Shown: positions 33,179 to 46,012, counted from the first letter of the stretch. The stretch is DNA of 64,000 bases from Ampullaceana balthica (GCA_944989445.1 CALYLW010000012.1:1581501-1645500), one strand, 5' to 3'. Numbers and translations: made by a program. Notes: generated by a model from the sequence alone, not told the origin.

Positions 33179-34230
33179 CAGTTACTCCGCTTAAATAGTA
33201 ATAAGTAAGCTAGTAAAAATTGCTAAAAGATTCCTGGTTTTCGAGTAACTCATACATATCGTCAACCCTATCAAATAACGAGCATTTAGGCGAGAGATCA
33301 TTTTATTTCTAAAAAATAACAGAATTAAGTTAATACATATGCTTTTAAAATATCTTACACCAAATATTTGTATTTACTTTTACACAAAATTGTATTTAAT
33401 TGAAAATAGGGAGTCGTGGAAACTGAAGAATTGTATTTCGTACAGAAGGAAATTGTATCGTTCAGTCCAGCTTGGTGTCCCATTAACTCTGTTTGGCAGC
33501 ATTTCAATTTAAAGCAAACATCCAGTGGCGTATCTCCTCGGACAACTCACCTTCGTTGTAGCTCCACCCCCAAAATGTCCCTCATCACCCCCCACTGCTT
33601 GGCTATACCTTCCCGTCGTCCCACGCCACTCTACCTTACCCCCCTCCCCTTAGCCCCCCCCCTCAATCACCACCAAACCCCAAAAGCTAAACTTGATCCA
33701 TGCTTGATACGCCTCTGACAGTTGGAGAACACCGGCCATGTCTCTGGCGTCACAGATGTGTCCGACTGGTTAAATATTAGATTCTATCGCTAGGTCCATA
33801 CTTTTGGTTTAGCCTGTGGGGCCCGGTTCATTATCATCACGAACACAATAAATTGGAAAACATTCTTAATCCTCCTTTAGTATTTCTTTTATTATTTTCC
33901 TCTCCAGCGGGAATAAAAAACAGTAACCAATAAGACACGAGTCAATGTTTGTTTATCAGGCTTCTATAAGCCGTGCTCCCGACCCCTGGCAACGTAGAAC
34001 CATGTCTGTAATATAATAAGAATGATGTCCCTTAGATAACTCTGCCAGCCAGCGGAAGTAATGCATGCCACTAGCTTATGTTAACTCATCTTGCATCTGG
34101 GCCAGGATTGAACACTTTGTGTTATTACAAGCCGGGCTGCTTCCTGCCGATTTCACGCTTGTCAGACGTGACAGGAAGTATCGCAAGCTGGCTGTATGTT
34201 AAATAAGCTGTTTATTCTAGCTGTGCACAG
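33179..34230. other. No recognised genes
   Basis: AT-rich at left. A C-rich stretch at 33540-33700 gives a 100-codon frame with proline-rich low complexity that I do not accept as a gene. Confidence 0.4.
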
Positions 34231-34231
34231 T

Positions 34232-34352
<121 letters not shown>

Positions 34353-34805
34353 AAGACGTTTCAATTTCTTATGTCTTGGTAGAAACCCTCGCTTGGGCCC
34401 TCTCTCGAGAACTGAATGGATTCTGCTTAAAACGCTCTTAAAAGGTCTGTTTGTTTTTTTAAACAGCAAGTTATCACCTGCAGAAGACACATAACATGCA
34501 TAACTAATTAGATAAATACACGATGACATGTCTCTATAATTCTCTTCTAATCTTGGTCACATTGACAGCCTCACCGCTGAGCTGAATTAAATATCAAATT
34601 TAGTCTCTTTCAAAGTCAAAATTTTGCACTGCTTTCTCCACCTAACAATTATTTAATTTGTATTAGGTTTCATAACAGTGGCAGTGTTTCACAAATTCGT
34701 TGACTGATTAAGTTCTGCTTAGGCATGCCCATTGATTCCTCAAAGAACAAGTTTAGAATACATTTTTCTGAGTTTTTATAGTAAATTAGTAAATTGTGGT
34801 CCAAA

Positions 34806-35115
34806 GTTTGTTATCTTATCTTATCTGTTTCAGACGCTCCTTTCATACAGAAGATTATTGCGTCCTGCGCTTAACTAGGGTTTGTGTTTAGTCCTACATT
34901 TTTATTAGAGTTTTAAATGTTGATAAAGTGTTGGCTTTCCTGGTTTCTTCAGGCAACCCATTCCACGCCCGAAAATTGTTGCAGCAATTTTCAAAGTTTC
35001 CGAAGCTTAATAATTTCTTTCTTCTCCCTGAAACGGTGAATTGTCTTCCCACTTTATTATCCATTAATAAAAAACAAAAAAACATGTGGTGAAAGTAATA
35101 AGGAAATCCTATCAT
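34806..35115 (-). mobile_element. 5'-truncated LINE, 3' end (family L1m), minus strand
   Basis: Reading the minus strand, the coding end FRAWNGLPEETRKANTLSTF then KTLIKM and TAG (stop at 34894-34896) is followed by the 3'UTR CAATAATCTTCTGTATGAAA and GATAAGATAAGATAA. This parallels the copy at 15563-15919. About 25 codons upstream of FRAWN the sequence departs from that copy, so either it diverged or a rearrangement lies there. Nonfunctional. Confidence 0.85.
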
Positions 35116-38080
35116 GCCATCTTAAATCCCTTGATATCTTTTTGTATTAACAAAGGAATAGTGTCTTTTCTACTTTAAATAATCTTATAGAACAAAAATA
35201 CAGAACATGCAACTGTGGACTGAATGTTACAATTTTGCTTTATTTTCTCAATATGAAGATCAAATATCAAAGTTGACAAGACAGTATTTGAATGCTGGTC
35301 TAAAAATGCTACCACGTAGTGGTTGCATGAGATGAATACCACTGGAAGCTGGGCAATTACAAGGTCCATAACCCACATCTAACAAACCGTGAAACGAAAG
35401 AAATCAAATCATTAAACGCTTCCTGGAGACCAATCAAAGATTATGATGGCAATGTATCACTGCGCTCTCCAATCTTGGCTCGTCTCTCTTATTTTGAACT
35501 TATTAATATACTCTATCATTTGGTCGTTTGCGCCAGATATCGGAAATTCCCGTTTAACAAAGACCCAAATCCTTTATCATTAAATTTTTAAGACAAAATT
35601 ATCATTATCCTGGTTTAAATTTTCTTTTAACATTCTGTCCCCATATCTGCATTTTGCAGATTACTTAATTATTTTTTTAAAGAAAAGAAAAACAACTCAA
35701 GTGGCCTAGGGCGTTGAGAAATCCCAGTTATTTTGACCATGATGTCCACGCCCCTCTTGATTCATGTTGCCGGGAAAAAGCTCGCGGCAATCAGGGCACA
35801 CTGCACCCAGGGGACGGACCGTGTTAATTTGTAGTCGTACAAGCTGCTAGTGTATGGGCGCCCTAAGATGCAGGGAGAATCGCCCTGAAAGAATCATAGC
35901 AGCATGCCATGCCGGTAGATTACGTGATTTCAACCCCTACCAATACTGGACCTCGCCCCCCCCCCACCCCCTGCTTTGATCTGACCCCCAGTGAAATTTT
36001 GATCAGATTTAAAACTTTCGTTTATCTGATTTTTTGTTTCTGGACATTTTCCAAATATTTTTTGCGGATAAATTCAGCTAACATTTTTTTTTCTTTTTTC
36101 TTCGTATAAATTTTTTATCTTGAACTTCATGTATAACCAGTTGTCTGAACCCGAACCACACAAAATACTGGCCACCAAAAAGAAAATATTGAAACAATCA
36201 AGTCGTTTTCAGTTTGTCTGGAAAAGAGAAAGTTGAAATAAGCCTCTGAACAATATTAGAATCTCATGTGGACAACAATAAACGTCCAGGTCACGTGGTT
36301 GACTGCAAATGGCTGCTAATCTAATTTAAACGAGGGCAAGTTTTAAAAAGTGGCATTGCACACACAATCTATGAAATGCATCTCCCAAGACACCTCTTAC
36401 GAAAATAAATGGTTGTTCGCCAGTCTTTCGAGCTGCATGTTGTACACGAGGTCCTTGTTGCTGTTCAATGCCTTGTTGCTGTTCGGGCCGTTGATGCTGT
36501 TTGGTTGGCGTGGAGAGGAAGGTGATAGGAAAGTAATGATTGCCCTTGTTTCTGTGTCGTGTCGGAAGTGTTAAATAGCGCGTGAGGCATTCACTCGCGG
36601 CACAATGGCTGCAGCGGTGACGTCATCCCGAGCCTCGTTAAGCTGCCCATTCGAGATGGAACTTTTCCTTTCATGTTGTTGAGATTCTTATGTTTTGAAG
36701 TCAAAACTATAGAAAATCGTTGATTAGGCTTTGACCAGAATGGGACAGCAACGTGGAGTCTGTAGACAATCACTACCTAAAAATAAGAGTTCTAATAGAT
36801 TATACAAATTATATAAAATGCGGTCCTTTTTTTTTCTTTTTCTAAAGATTTTCTACCTCTATCGTTCCCTATTAGCTTCTTGTGCAACAGAGGAAACTAA
36901 CAACATATTTCCACTCATCCGGTCTCAGGCAGCCAACACACAATGACAAACTCTTTCTTAGAGTAACCTCCCTAAATTCCACCTCTGTTAACTATCACAC
37001 CATATACCATTTTATTTAATAAAACTTCGTATTGCGAAGAAAAAAAGTAAATTTATGAAATTTATTAATTCCATTTATTAATTAATTTTAACTTTATTTT
37101 TTTGCACAATGTTTCAAAGGTCGCGGGGTCATTGTCGTAAAAATGCTTTTAATGACTTACCGGTCTAGTAATCATCCAACGGCTCCGTGAGGTGTTAGCT
37201 TCACTTCGTGCACTGCTAGCGTTGTTACCTCCCTCCTCTGGGACGTGCGCACCTTGGATAGTCCTTGAGCGTCACGACCAGGGGGGCGCATCATGAAAAA
37301 CACGGGTTGTTGCGCACCACCGCACCACACCGCACCACCGTCATCCCCATTAACGTAGATCGATGAAAAAACAATCACTATAACTGATTTTGTTTTTATT
37401 TTGTCTTACGGAACTAATCTTTGCTGATGAATTCGCCCCAACACCCTCTGTGTGATCTCCCCCACGACATCTAGCAACAATTGTCACGGTAACGATGTCA
37501 CACTTTCGTCCTCGGATGTCTTGGTGTGATAATCTCTTGAAGCAAGTCACGTGCTATCTACCGTTCTCTAATTTCAGTAATCCGGTATAGCTCCCATTGG
37601 TCTTTTCCAATCTCAATCATCGTCGCCCGATGTGAGTTTCATTTCTTCTTTTCTCGCTCGGTATCAAACCGATTCGAGGAGATCTCTCAGGGGAGGGACC
37701 TGGTAACGATGGAAAGAAATGATTTGAAAATATTGCTTGAGAAGTGATCGCAGATTGTAACAACCACACTCTACTCCAAGCCCCTGGTGGATTTAACAAA
37801 GAAATGATATATCAATATATTTGTTTATGGTTCTTCGCGATATCACCTGAGACCAACACAGCCAAACTCGCTTCCTTGTAAACAGTGGATTCCAAAAGTG
37901 TAATAGGTGGATCGCGTGCAGGGGAGAGGGGACGGGGTGGTGGGCGTGATTGGAAATGAGAAGTGGGGGGGGGTCGAATGCCCGACCCTGAAGTCTCACG
38001 GGGACAAGAACAAATGACCCGTGGTTGAAGTTGCATCAAGTATGAGTTTAAGTTCCCGTTAAATAATACGTTTTTAATTT
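35116..38080. other. No confidently recognised genes
   Basis: AT-rich 35.1-36.3 kb, with a C-tract near 35955. Around 36.4-36.5 kb GTTGCTGTTC repeats a few times. A GC-richer part at 37170-38000 has several short overlapping frames on the minus strand (60-120 codons) with no domain I recognise and no consistent splice structure. Confidence 0.4.
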
Positions 38081-38093
38081 GGGAACAGGATAA

Positions 38094-38403
38094 AAAACGC
38101 CGTAGACCCTCTGCTGCGGGATCAACAAGCTGGCTTTTGCAACAACAGATCCTGCACTGACCAGACAGCGACACTGCGTATCATTCTAGAGCAGTCACTA
38201 GAGTGGAACTCGCCTCTCTATGTCAACTTCGTTGAGTATGCAAAAGCCTTCGACATCGTTGACAGGCAAACCCTGTGGCATTACGGGGGTGCCACAGAAG
38301 ATTACGGATATAATCAGAAACATGTACGAAGGGATAAACTGCCGAGTTGTCCATGGTCAGCAGGTGACAGATTCTTTCCAGGGGAAGACTGGTGTGAGAC
38401 AAG
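38094..38403 (+). pseudogene. Reverse transcriptase, N-terminal part (motif A)
   Basis: Shows DQQAGF, SCTDQTATLRIILEQSLEWN and YVNFVEYAKAFD, where F-x-Y-A-K-A-F-D is catalytic motif A with its first Asp intact. A deletion/frameshift follows at TLWHYGG, after which VPQKITDIIRNMYEGINCRV and TGVRQ continue in another frame. The reading stops at the LTR insertion. Not translatable as one protein. Confidence 0.8.
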
Positions 38404-38752
38404 TGTGAGAGACGTGTTGTTGTGTTTACATTGAATGAGCATGCAATGACGTGACCTAGTATGAAACACGTGGTTTGTGATGTAAACAGTAAGCGTGCGT
38501 GGTCAAGGGCTGGGAGGATGGCTGACTATAGACGGTTCAAGAGGCAACCGAGGTTGAAGGCATACGAGCTGATTAGGTGCATGGTTGATTGTACAGTTGA
38601 TTACAGTGGATTGTATATAGTGATTAAAGACAGTTGTTAACCAGAACACAGTGTGTTAAAGTCGTGTTACTTGACCTGCAAGTTCTATTACATGGTGTCA
38701 GAAGTGTTGGATCACAAGACTATTTGAAGTACTGACGCCATAAGCTATTACA
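38404..38752 (+). mobile_element. Miniature LTR retrotransposon remnant with 5-bp target duplication
   Basis: Begins TGTGAGAGACG and ends CTATTACA (TG...CA rule), flanked by ACAAG at 38399-38403 and 38753-38757, the 5-bp duplication expected of Ty3/gypsy-type integration. The left 289 bp (38404-38692) ends TTCTATTACA and looks like one LTR. It is followed at once by TGGTGTCAGAAGTG, a primer-binding site, then only about 42 bp to a second CTATTACA end. It has no gag/pol. It is either a solo-type deletion product that kept the primer site or a very small TRIM-like element. Confidence 0.8.
38693..38706 (+). promoter_or_regulatory. Primer-binding site, tRNA-Leu type
   Basis: TGGTGTCAGAAGTG directly follows the CA end of the LTR. 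It is complementary to the CCA-bearing 3' end of an animal tRNA-Leu, the primer used by several molluscan gypsy-like elements. This placement fixes the element orientation as +. Confidence 0.75.
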
Positions 38753-38757
38753 ACAAG

Positions 38758-39660
38758 GTTACTTGCTGTCACCCTTCCTGTTCCTGTTAGCCATTGACTG
38801 GGTGATGAAAACATCTACACAGCAGAAAAGGAATTGCATCCAATGGACTTTGTGGGATTAACTTGATGATCTTGAGTTTGCTGATGATCTTGCTCTTCTT
38901 GTACATACTCAACAACAGATGCAGGATAAAACAAACATTGTCGCAGCCACTTCTGCTAGCATGGGTCTCAACATACACAAAGGGAATTAAGAGTAAAGTC
39001 CTCAAGGTTAATGCCACCAATACATCACCCATCACGCTTGAAGGAGAAGCCCTTGAGGAGATGGACAGTTTGTTTACCTTGGCAGCGTGGTAGATAAACA
39101 AGGTGGTACAGACGCTGATGTCAAAATAAGGATCGGAAAACAAAGAGCTGCCTTCCAACAACTCAAGATCGTTTGGGTCTCCAACAACTTAAGCAGCAAG
39201 TTAAAAGTAAGGACTTTAACTGTATGGTGAAGCCTGTGCTGCTACATGGAGCCGAGACGTGGAGAACAACGGCCGGAAACCTGACCAGAATCCAGTACTT
39301 TATCAACAATTGTCTAAGAAGGATTCTCAGAATTCACTGGCCAGACAAAATCAGCAACCGGGAACTGTGGCAGCGGACAAAACACAAGCCCATTGAGGAA
39401 GATATTCTTCAGGATCAGTGGAGGTGGATTTTGCATACATTAAGAAAACCTGCTTCTAATACAACAAAGCAAGCCCTGAAATGGAACCCACAGGGTAAGC
39501 GGAAAAGAGGCCGTCCAAGAAACACTTGGCGCCGATAGTTTGAGGCAGACATCAAGAGAATTGGCCATGAATGGAAGATCCTGGAGAAGCTGGCCCAGGA
39601 TAGAGATGACTGGAGGTCTCTCGTAGGTGACCTATGGCCTTGGAGAAATCGCAGACGACG
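38758..39660 (+). pseudogene. Reverse transcriptase, C-terminal part (motif C and connection)
   Basis: Resumes with LLSPFLFLLAIDW after the LTR, then EFADDLALLVHTQQQMQD, with the catalytic FADD motif intact (about 38874-38900). Several frameshifts and stops follow. The longest intact stretch (39173-39538) includes [40 protein letters not shown] and [14 protein letters not shown], the conserved C-terminal region of this LINE family. The element cannot be active. Confidence 0.85.
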
Positions 39661-39990
39661 ACGATGGTCGGTGGATGCCCCTCATGGACGAGAAGGCTCA
39701 ACAACAATTTTAGGGACTGGATGTCTAAGACCAATGTATATGCGAAACATAACGGAAGTAGTGGCCATGAGAGAAAAACACTTGCTTTTAAAAAATATAT
39801 GCATGATAAAATTAAAGAAAATTGGCAACATTCACTAACAAGATGTCACTTGACGACGATTTCTTAAATACCTTCAAATCATTGTGAATTTTTTTTTAAA
39901 AGTTGATATATATAATTGACTATGTAGGAGTATAGTTTTTTATCCAGTACTTTTCATTTTTTAAAAACATTACAGACCCTCTTTCTATTG
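39661..39990. other. Sequence between LINE and SINE
   Basis: An open frame continues to 39867 with KTNVYAKHNGSSGHERKTLA; I do not recognise it. It may be LINE 3'UTR or flank. AT-rich after 39870. Confidence 0.35.
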
Positions 39991-39994
39991 CAGA

Positions 39995-40214
39995 ATATTC
40001 TCGCGTCCTAGGTTCTCAAAAGAAGGTACAGACCATGTCTGGTTCGTTGGCAAGTCAAGCTGCGTTCACAGGCCTCGGCTAAGAAGGTTTGTGTGCACAA
40101 TCCCCAGCAACCTTATTTTCCCTAGTGTTGGGTACCCATTAGTCCCCGGAGCAGATCCCTGCCTTCACAGGGAAGGCAAGCCGAGTGCGTATGCCACTCG
40201 ACCACCGGGCCCCC
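39995..40214 (-). mobile_element. tRNA-derived SINE, minus strand
   Basis: On the minus strand it begins GGGCCCGGTGGTCGAGTGGC, containing a good RNA polymerase III A box (TGGTCGAGTGG), followed by ATACGCACTCGGCTTGCC and a degenerate B-box position (GGATCTGCTCC). About 130 bp of unrelated body with GGGTACCC follows. The tRNA head has no working B box, so this copy is probably inert. Confidence 0.65.
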
Positions 40215-40537
40215 AAAGTGGAGAATTCTTGAAAAAATTACACTATTACAAAATTACAAAATCTGATTTCACACCTTTTTTTTTGCACTTATCCAACTAA
40301 AAAGCATAATTTGAGTAACAATGAACAAAAGTGAGAAAATTGTTTGTACTGAAGATTCCATATATAAGCACGGTGTAGTCACTGAAATGTTATGATTTTT
40401 TTTTAGATTAACTCAAAAAATTATATTTTATAGTGGATTAAACGTGAATGTAAATCCAGACTTACTGCTTGATAATCCATCAAATATCTTATGAAAAGAA
40501 AATCGCCATTTTAAACTACGAATTTCATGTCTCTGGG
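40215..40537. other. AT-rich spacer
   Basis: Nothing recognised. Confidence 0.4.
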
Positions 40538-40613
40538 TTTATAGTAGTTTATAGTAGTTTATAGTAGTTTATAGTAGTTTATAGTAGTTTATAGAAGTTT
40601 ATAGTAGTTTATA
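40538..40613. repeat. 10-bp repeat, about 7 copies
   Basis: Tandem GTTTATAGTA units, one with ATAGAAG. Confidence 0.95.
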
Positions 40614-40994
40614 CTTTATACTAAGTTTTTCAATAATGTTTGGAAGAGACGTCGAAACTAGCAGATTTATTACAAAACATAATCATGAAGAACTTGAAAA
40701 GAAACTCGACGAAATAGAGTTGAATACATGAAATCAATTGTCTTGGTCATATATGTACGTTTTAGAAAATTCTAAATATATAAACTAAGTATAAAATGAA
40801 ATAACAAAGCTCTACTAAATAACACGAAGCTGTTATAAATATACATTATCTAGATATCAAAACGATTGTGAAAATGGTTAACTATTTTCATAGCATTTAA
40901 ATATTTTTGGGTCATTTCCGATGCACCTAAGCTTTGGATGTTTATAATTTTTTTAAACCAAAACTATTGGCACACCTAGGGGTGGGCCTGACTG

Positions 40995-40995
40995 C

Positions 40996-41022
<27 letters not shown>
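40995..41022. repeat. (TG)n microsatellite
   Basis: About 14 TG dinucleotides. Confidence 0.97.
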
Positions 41023-41027
<5 letters not shown>

Positions 41028-43130
41028 TGGGTGGGGAGGCTCAGAGAGCACACCCATCTTGATATCAACAACTCATGCGCATGTGCTTCAATACAATCAA
41101 CGAAAATTAAACGACCCTCTCTTAAGCCCAAGCGGTCGCTACGAACATGCGTCCTCAACCCCAGGTGTTTGAGGGGAGGGCTACTTTTTTTAGATGGTCA
41201 CGTGAAGACGCCCCTCAATGACAGTCGCCACGCCGTGTGTGGCTGTCTATGACAGTCCGTATGCTTCACGTGAGTTTTTGTTTTATTCATTTTTTACCCT
41301 GTTCCTCGGTGGCGCCATGATTTGCCTTAAAGCAAATGCGATGAAATCTTGTAGGAATAAATATGGGGTATGGTGGGGGGGGGGCATTTATGTTAACTAA
41401 GACAAGAATTATGTCCATATGCACAGTTGCGTAAGAGTGAGAGGAAAAGGTCGATTTTTCCCTTAAATATATGACAAGCTGAGATTATCTGAAATTGGTC
41501 TCCGATGGCACTAGTCATAGTGATGGCCTTGTCTGAGCATTAAATGGCCAAAGCTTTATATTTAACGCGTATTTGCTTAGCTCCTCATAGATACTGATTT
41601 AAAATTAAAAAAAAACAAAAAAAAACTATAAGATATTATAATGAAAAGGAAAAACAAAAAACAAAAGCAACAGAGGCAATTACTTTTATGAAATAATCTA
41701 ATCTTGTGTCAGTCTTCATCACTTACAATATTTTGCAGCGGTTTCCATCTTATTGAGAAATTGTGAGACACAATCACGGCTTTTGATTTGAAATAATGCA
41801 TCATCAAAGATACATCTAGATTATTATTTTTTAAAGTCGTTCGTTGTTGATTGTTTGTTGTCTGAGGCCAAGAGGAGACAATGAAGAACTAGAGAAAAGA
41901 AGAAGAGCTTGCAGCTGTCACAGTTGTACGACACCTGAATGTCCCGTTTAACACGACACACTGAAATTATTATTTTATTATTATTACTTTGTTAATTTTT
42001 AAAAATTGTATTTCAATTGAAAATGTTTATTCAAATATTAAGAAATGTTAGATTTAACAATTTAGATTTTACATTCATCTATTAAAAATAGAAGTTAGTT
42101 AAATTTAGAAAAAAGTCATTTGCTTTTCAAGACTCTTTACTTTGATCCAGTAAACATAAAGACATTTTTTTTAAAAATTAATAAACTAAACTGAAATGTA
42201 AACACAAGATTTTAAATTTTAGATTTTAGAATTATTTCCTTGTGTAAAGGTTATTTGCAACACCAACTTTCTAAGAGTGACGAGCTCTGGTTACGGGTTA
42301 CCCTTTCTGCGAGTACACTGGAGAGTATGTTGGACGAATGTTTATAGACCATATCTATTTCAATTATTGACATCGTATTTAGAAATGAAAGATGTCATAA
42401 TTAAAATTTAAAAAATATGTAAATACAAACTTTGAATTGTTAAAAATTGATGTCTACTCCTTGGTGAAACTATTACACTTATTCTTTTAAAATACATTTT
42501 TGCGTCTTTTAGACTTGTTACCTTAAATCAACCATGCACTGTAAAATGAAACACTGCTATATGCCAGTCCTTTGTATGCTGGTAACAAAATAATTTATAA
42601 ATACCAGGTATTTTTCAACAACCTAAAAATAAATATAACCCCCACCCATACCCCCTACCCGGAAACCGTAAGATAAAGTTAGATTAGATAGCAGAATTAG
42701 ATTTTTTAACAATCAATTTTATTACAATATCAAGTTTTTAGGTTTTAGAGGTTCTCATTCCACTGATATTGTGGGTACATTCTTGATTTTCACCCACTGC
42801 ATTAAATTGCGCTGGTCGTTTGATTTTGAAAATCAAAAAAGAAATTGGAGGAATATCTTGTGATAGCGGTGAATCAGGACATAGTAGTGAGAATAAAATA
42901 TGCAATATTTTTTTACCCTTCTAGTTTGGCTCAAGCGGGTAGCGCTTAAACACGTTGAATTTTGAGCCGTTTCTTACTACAGATGACTTTATCCCATGCC
43001 AAAGATTCTTATTTTTAATAAGTTCGGTGGTGGATTCTGTAAAAGTTATACTTTTGTTGTTGTTTTTTTTTGGGTTACTTTTCAGGGGACACTCCGATGA
43101 AACAGCTTGCCAAACTACAGGTGATCCCTT
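41023..43130. other. AT-rich, no recognised genes
   Basis: A short GC-richer part at 41030-41300 with chance frames, then AT-rich DNA to 43.1 kb. No exon-like segment could be supported. Confidence 0.4.
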
Positions 43131-43133
43131 TAC

Positions 43134-43196
43134 GGGTGCTGCCCTTGTGGGTGCTGCCTAGTGGGCGCTGCCCTTGTGTGCGCTGCCCTTCGGGCT
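43134..43196. repeat. 15-bp GC-rich repeat, about 4 copies
   Basis: Degenerate GGTGCTGCCCTTGTG units (GGTGCTGCCTAGTG, GGCGCTGCCCTTGTG, TGCGCTGCCCTTCGG). Confidence 0.85.
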
Positions 43197-44875
43197 TTAT
43201 GGATAAATACATTTGTTTGAATATTTTTTGACAATAGTTCAATGTGCATACGTATGTAATACTCTGCAAAAACTATAAGCGACAGTGAAAGCTGACTTTG
43301 GCCTTTTCATAGATATTACTTTTATTTATTTTTTACTGTTTTTGCTTATGTATTGCCTATTCTGCAATATTTAGACTTATTTGCTCCTTATTCAGTCTTG
43401 CAGATTTTGGATTTGAGTTATTTGTTCTTTATTCAAAATATTCAAAGTATCAAATTGGTTGTCCGCAGTTATCTTTTCTCTACTTTAACTGTCAAACTGC
43501 CCATGACATATATATTGTTTCAATTACCTCCCTTCGCCAAAAAAAACAACAACGGACATATCTTCTTCCAATTCTTTTTCTTCTATTTTTCGCCCCTTCA
43601 TTTCACGCCGCCTGCCCCACATCATTATATCTGGATGTCATCGCAGTGGGCGCATCCCCACTTTTATTATTCTCTACATTAATTATTCCAACAGATTCAC
43701 GCGGCCTTTGCCCCGGGCTGGCATGGGCGAGGTGGGCGGACACAGACGGACGTCTGGGAGAGATAGCGTCGAACATGGTAATACAGTTTTAATATAACAA
43801 TTGGCTCCCAGATTTAAGCACAGATTTCTATTGCGGCCAACAGGGCATATTTTTTATGTACGTTGTTAGGACACGCCATGAGCATCGTTCGGCTATTGCG
43901 TTGCTTGATGTATGTGGGGAAGACCATGTGTTTGAAGGTGACCAAAAAACAAAACAAGAAAGGAAAAAAAAACGTATCGTTTCTTCGATCATTTCTGTTT
44001 CCAAATCCTTCTTAATTTGGTTTGGCGGCTGTTGTATCTATTATTACTATTTTTATTTTTTTTTCATTTAAGTTTTTAAAAAATAATAATTTGAAATGGA
44101 ATGAAATGGATAACGAAAAGAGTTAACAAAGGGTTAATTATGAATAGCTGGTTAAGTATGTTACTGATGGTGTAACAAGATGCTTCATAAACTTAGCAAT
44201 ATTTGGAACCTTTATGTCAATCAGAAGTAGAAGAATGTTTTAATGCTAAATATCTTCTTAATATTTGATGTTTTTAAAAAATTCAGTTAGTGGCGTTAAC
44301 ACCAGCCTGTAATGGAATAGCTCAGTTATTTTACTACTTAAGGCTGTGCAGTTCTTAAGCATGTGTATTTATTATTAAGCATACCACTATATTTATGAAC
44401 GCAAAAATATATTAATTTTATGGTAAAACAAATGAAAATAATTGAGTAGATAAATATTGAAATTGCCCAGACATTTCACAACTTTAATGTTTATTCACTT
44501 GAGGAAAAGTGGTGCACTATTTGCAATTTTAGTTTTAAGCATTGTATTGTACTAGTTCTTACTTATTGAAATCTGGAAGGACGGTAAAAACAAAGCCTTT
44601 CATTATTTTGTATTCAGCAGAAAATAGAATTCCACCTACAAATAATTAATATAAAGAACTTTTAAATAAAGTATTAACTAGACAAAAACGAATTATCTAT
44701 TTCAAATGTATAGATAAATTGACTTAATGTGTAGCAGCTTTCGAAAATTGTTGTGCAAACATTTTTATTGTTTCATTTATTTATTTATTAATTTTATTTT
44801 TATTTTATTTTTTTAAATATTGTTTTGTTGCTAATGGCTAAAATTGAATACTATTACTTTCCCCATAAATTAATA
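43197..44875. other. AT-rich, no recognised genes
   Basis: A frame of 109 codons (43353-43682) is hydrophobic and low in complexity and follows T-rich DNA, so it is not accepted. The rest is AT-rich with homopolymer runs. Confidence 0.4.
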
Positions 44876-45290
44876 TCAATATACATAATTCTCGTCGTCT
44901 GTGTGTATGTATGGAATGTAATGTATTATATGACGTCATTGTTTGATCTTATATTTAATACAAGGTGTGCATCAAAAGGTGTGCAATTTAAAGATGCGCT
45001 GTAAAAAAAAATTATATGACGTCATTGTTTTAGCTCATATTTTAATTTTGGAAAAGGGAACAATGTAAAAAGAGGATTTGATGATGGTTATATATAAAAT
45101 AACAACCCCTATTATAAAATACTTTGTGTACATTTCAGAAAGTTTAATATTTCGTATTTATCAAACAAGAACAAGTTAGTTTGGCTTTTGAAAAATGTGG
45201 GCGCCGTAGGTGCCCTAAAAAAGTGCATTTTTAACAAATAAATAGATTTCAGCTGAAAACTTCCGTCATTTTTGACGGGTAATACACTAG
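44876..45290 (+). mobile_element. Small Helitron, complete ends
   Basis: A 415-bp non-autonomous rolling-circle element. It starts TCAATATACATAATTCTCG after an A, and ends with a perfect hairpin CCGTCA-TTTT-TGACGG (45263-45278), eight bases, then CTAG (45287-45290) followed by T. This fits the canonical Helitron rule: 5' TC, 3' hairpin plus CTRR, insertion between A and T, no target duplication. Its left half matches 25364-25545. It contains two TATGACGTCATTGTTT blocks and no coding. Confidence 0.8.
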
Positions 45291-46012
45291 TAACTCGATA
45301 ATTACTCAGCCACCAACTATCGTATGTAAGTAATTATGTGCGTGTGTGAGTGGTGATGGGTAGGTGTGCGTTTTTGTTCAGTTCCTAAAATCATTGTGTA
45401 TTAAATTAATCGAAACTTACTTTTCTAGTATCTACATACTGATTTATTAATTAACAAATAAAAATTCATTGTAAATAAATATATAATACTCGTTCGCAAG
45501 CCGACCTTTTTTGGACAAAATCTAGGGGAAAAAGTGTGTGGGGGGGGGTCGGCTTATGAGTGGGTCATAGGTGATTTCTGCATGGATATTGAATATCGGT
45601 GTTGACAGGGGCGGATTAAGACTGCTCGGGGCCCCTGGATGCAATTCAAACTGGTGCCCTGTCCAGGCAGCGTTTATTTAAATAAAATGATTGCTAGCAG
45701 CTAATATAAGACTGTGTAACTTGTAATGCAGGGTATCATAAGACAAAAAATTAAATAGAAGTCAATTAAATTAATATAGAGTTACACGAATCCACACTTC
45801 ATTAAAATATTAATAGTATTTATTTAAATCTATACAACCTTCGTTTGTGAACTTTTCTCATGGCGAGATTTTTAATCAAGTCAGTAAAACTAGTGAGCTT
45901 ACGATTTCCCTTTCAATGCTCATTAGAGAGAGTGTTGACTCAGGCTTTGTTGTCCCATGCAACTTCTAATTATTATTTAATTATTTTTTTTCATTTTTGA
46001 AAATGATCGCTT

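Larger units (their letters stand above)
38085..39660 (+). mobile_element. Decayed LINE (reverse transcriptase), interrupted by an LTR element
   Basis: A 5'-truncated non-LTR retrotransposon starting in the fingers region (VDPLLRDQQAGF) and running past the C-terminal region to RDDWRSLVGDL. It lacks the endonuclease and 5' ORF. A 349-bp LTR-type insertion (38404-38752) splits it within motif B. The family resembles the endonuclease-reverse transcriptase LINEs (RTE-like) common in molluscs and cnidarians; the clade is not certain. Unrelated in sequence to family L1m. Confidence 0.85.

Noticed and set aside
35700..35830. Possible further tRNA-like SINE head (GTGGCCTAGGGCGTTGAG)
   Set aside because: Only a loose A-box resemblance; no B box and no second copy found.
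37172..38174. Cluster of short minus-strand frames in GC-richer DNA
   Set aside because: Frames overlap in conflicting phases, show no domain and have no coherent exon boundaries.
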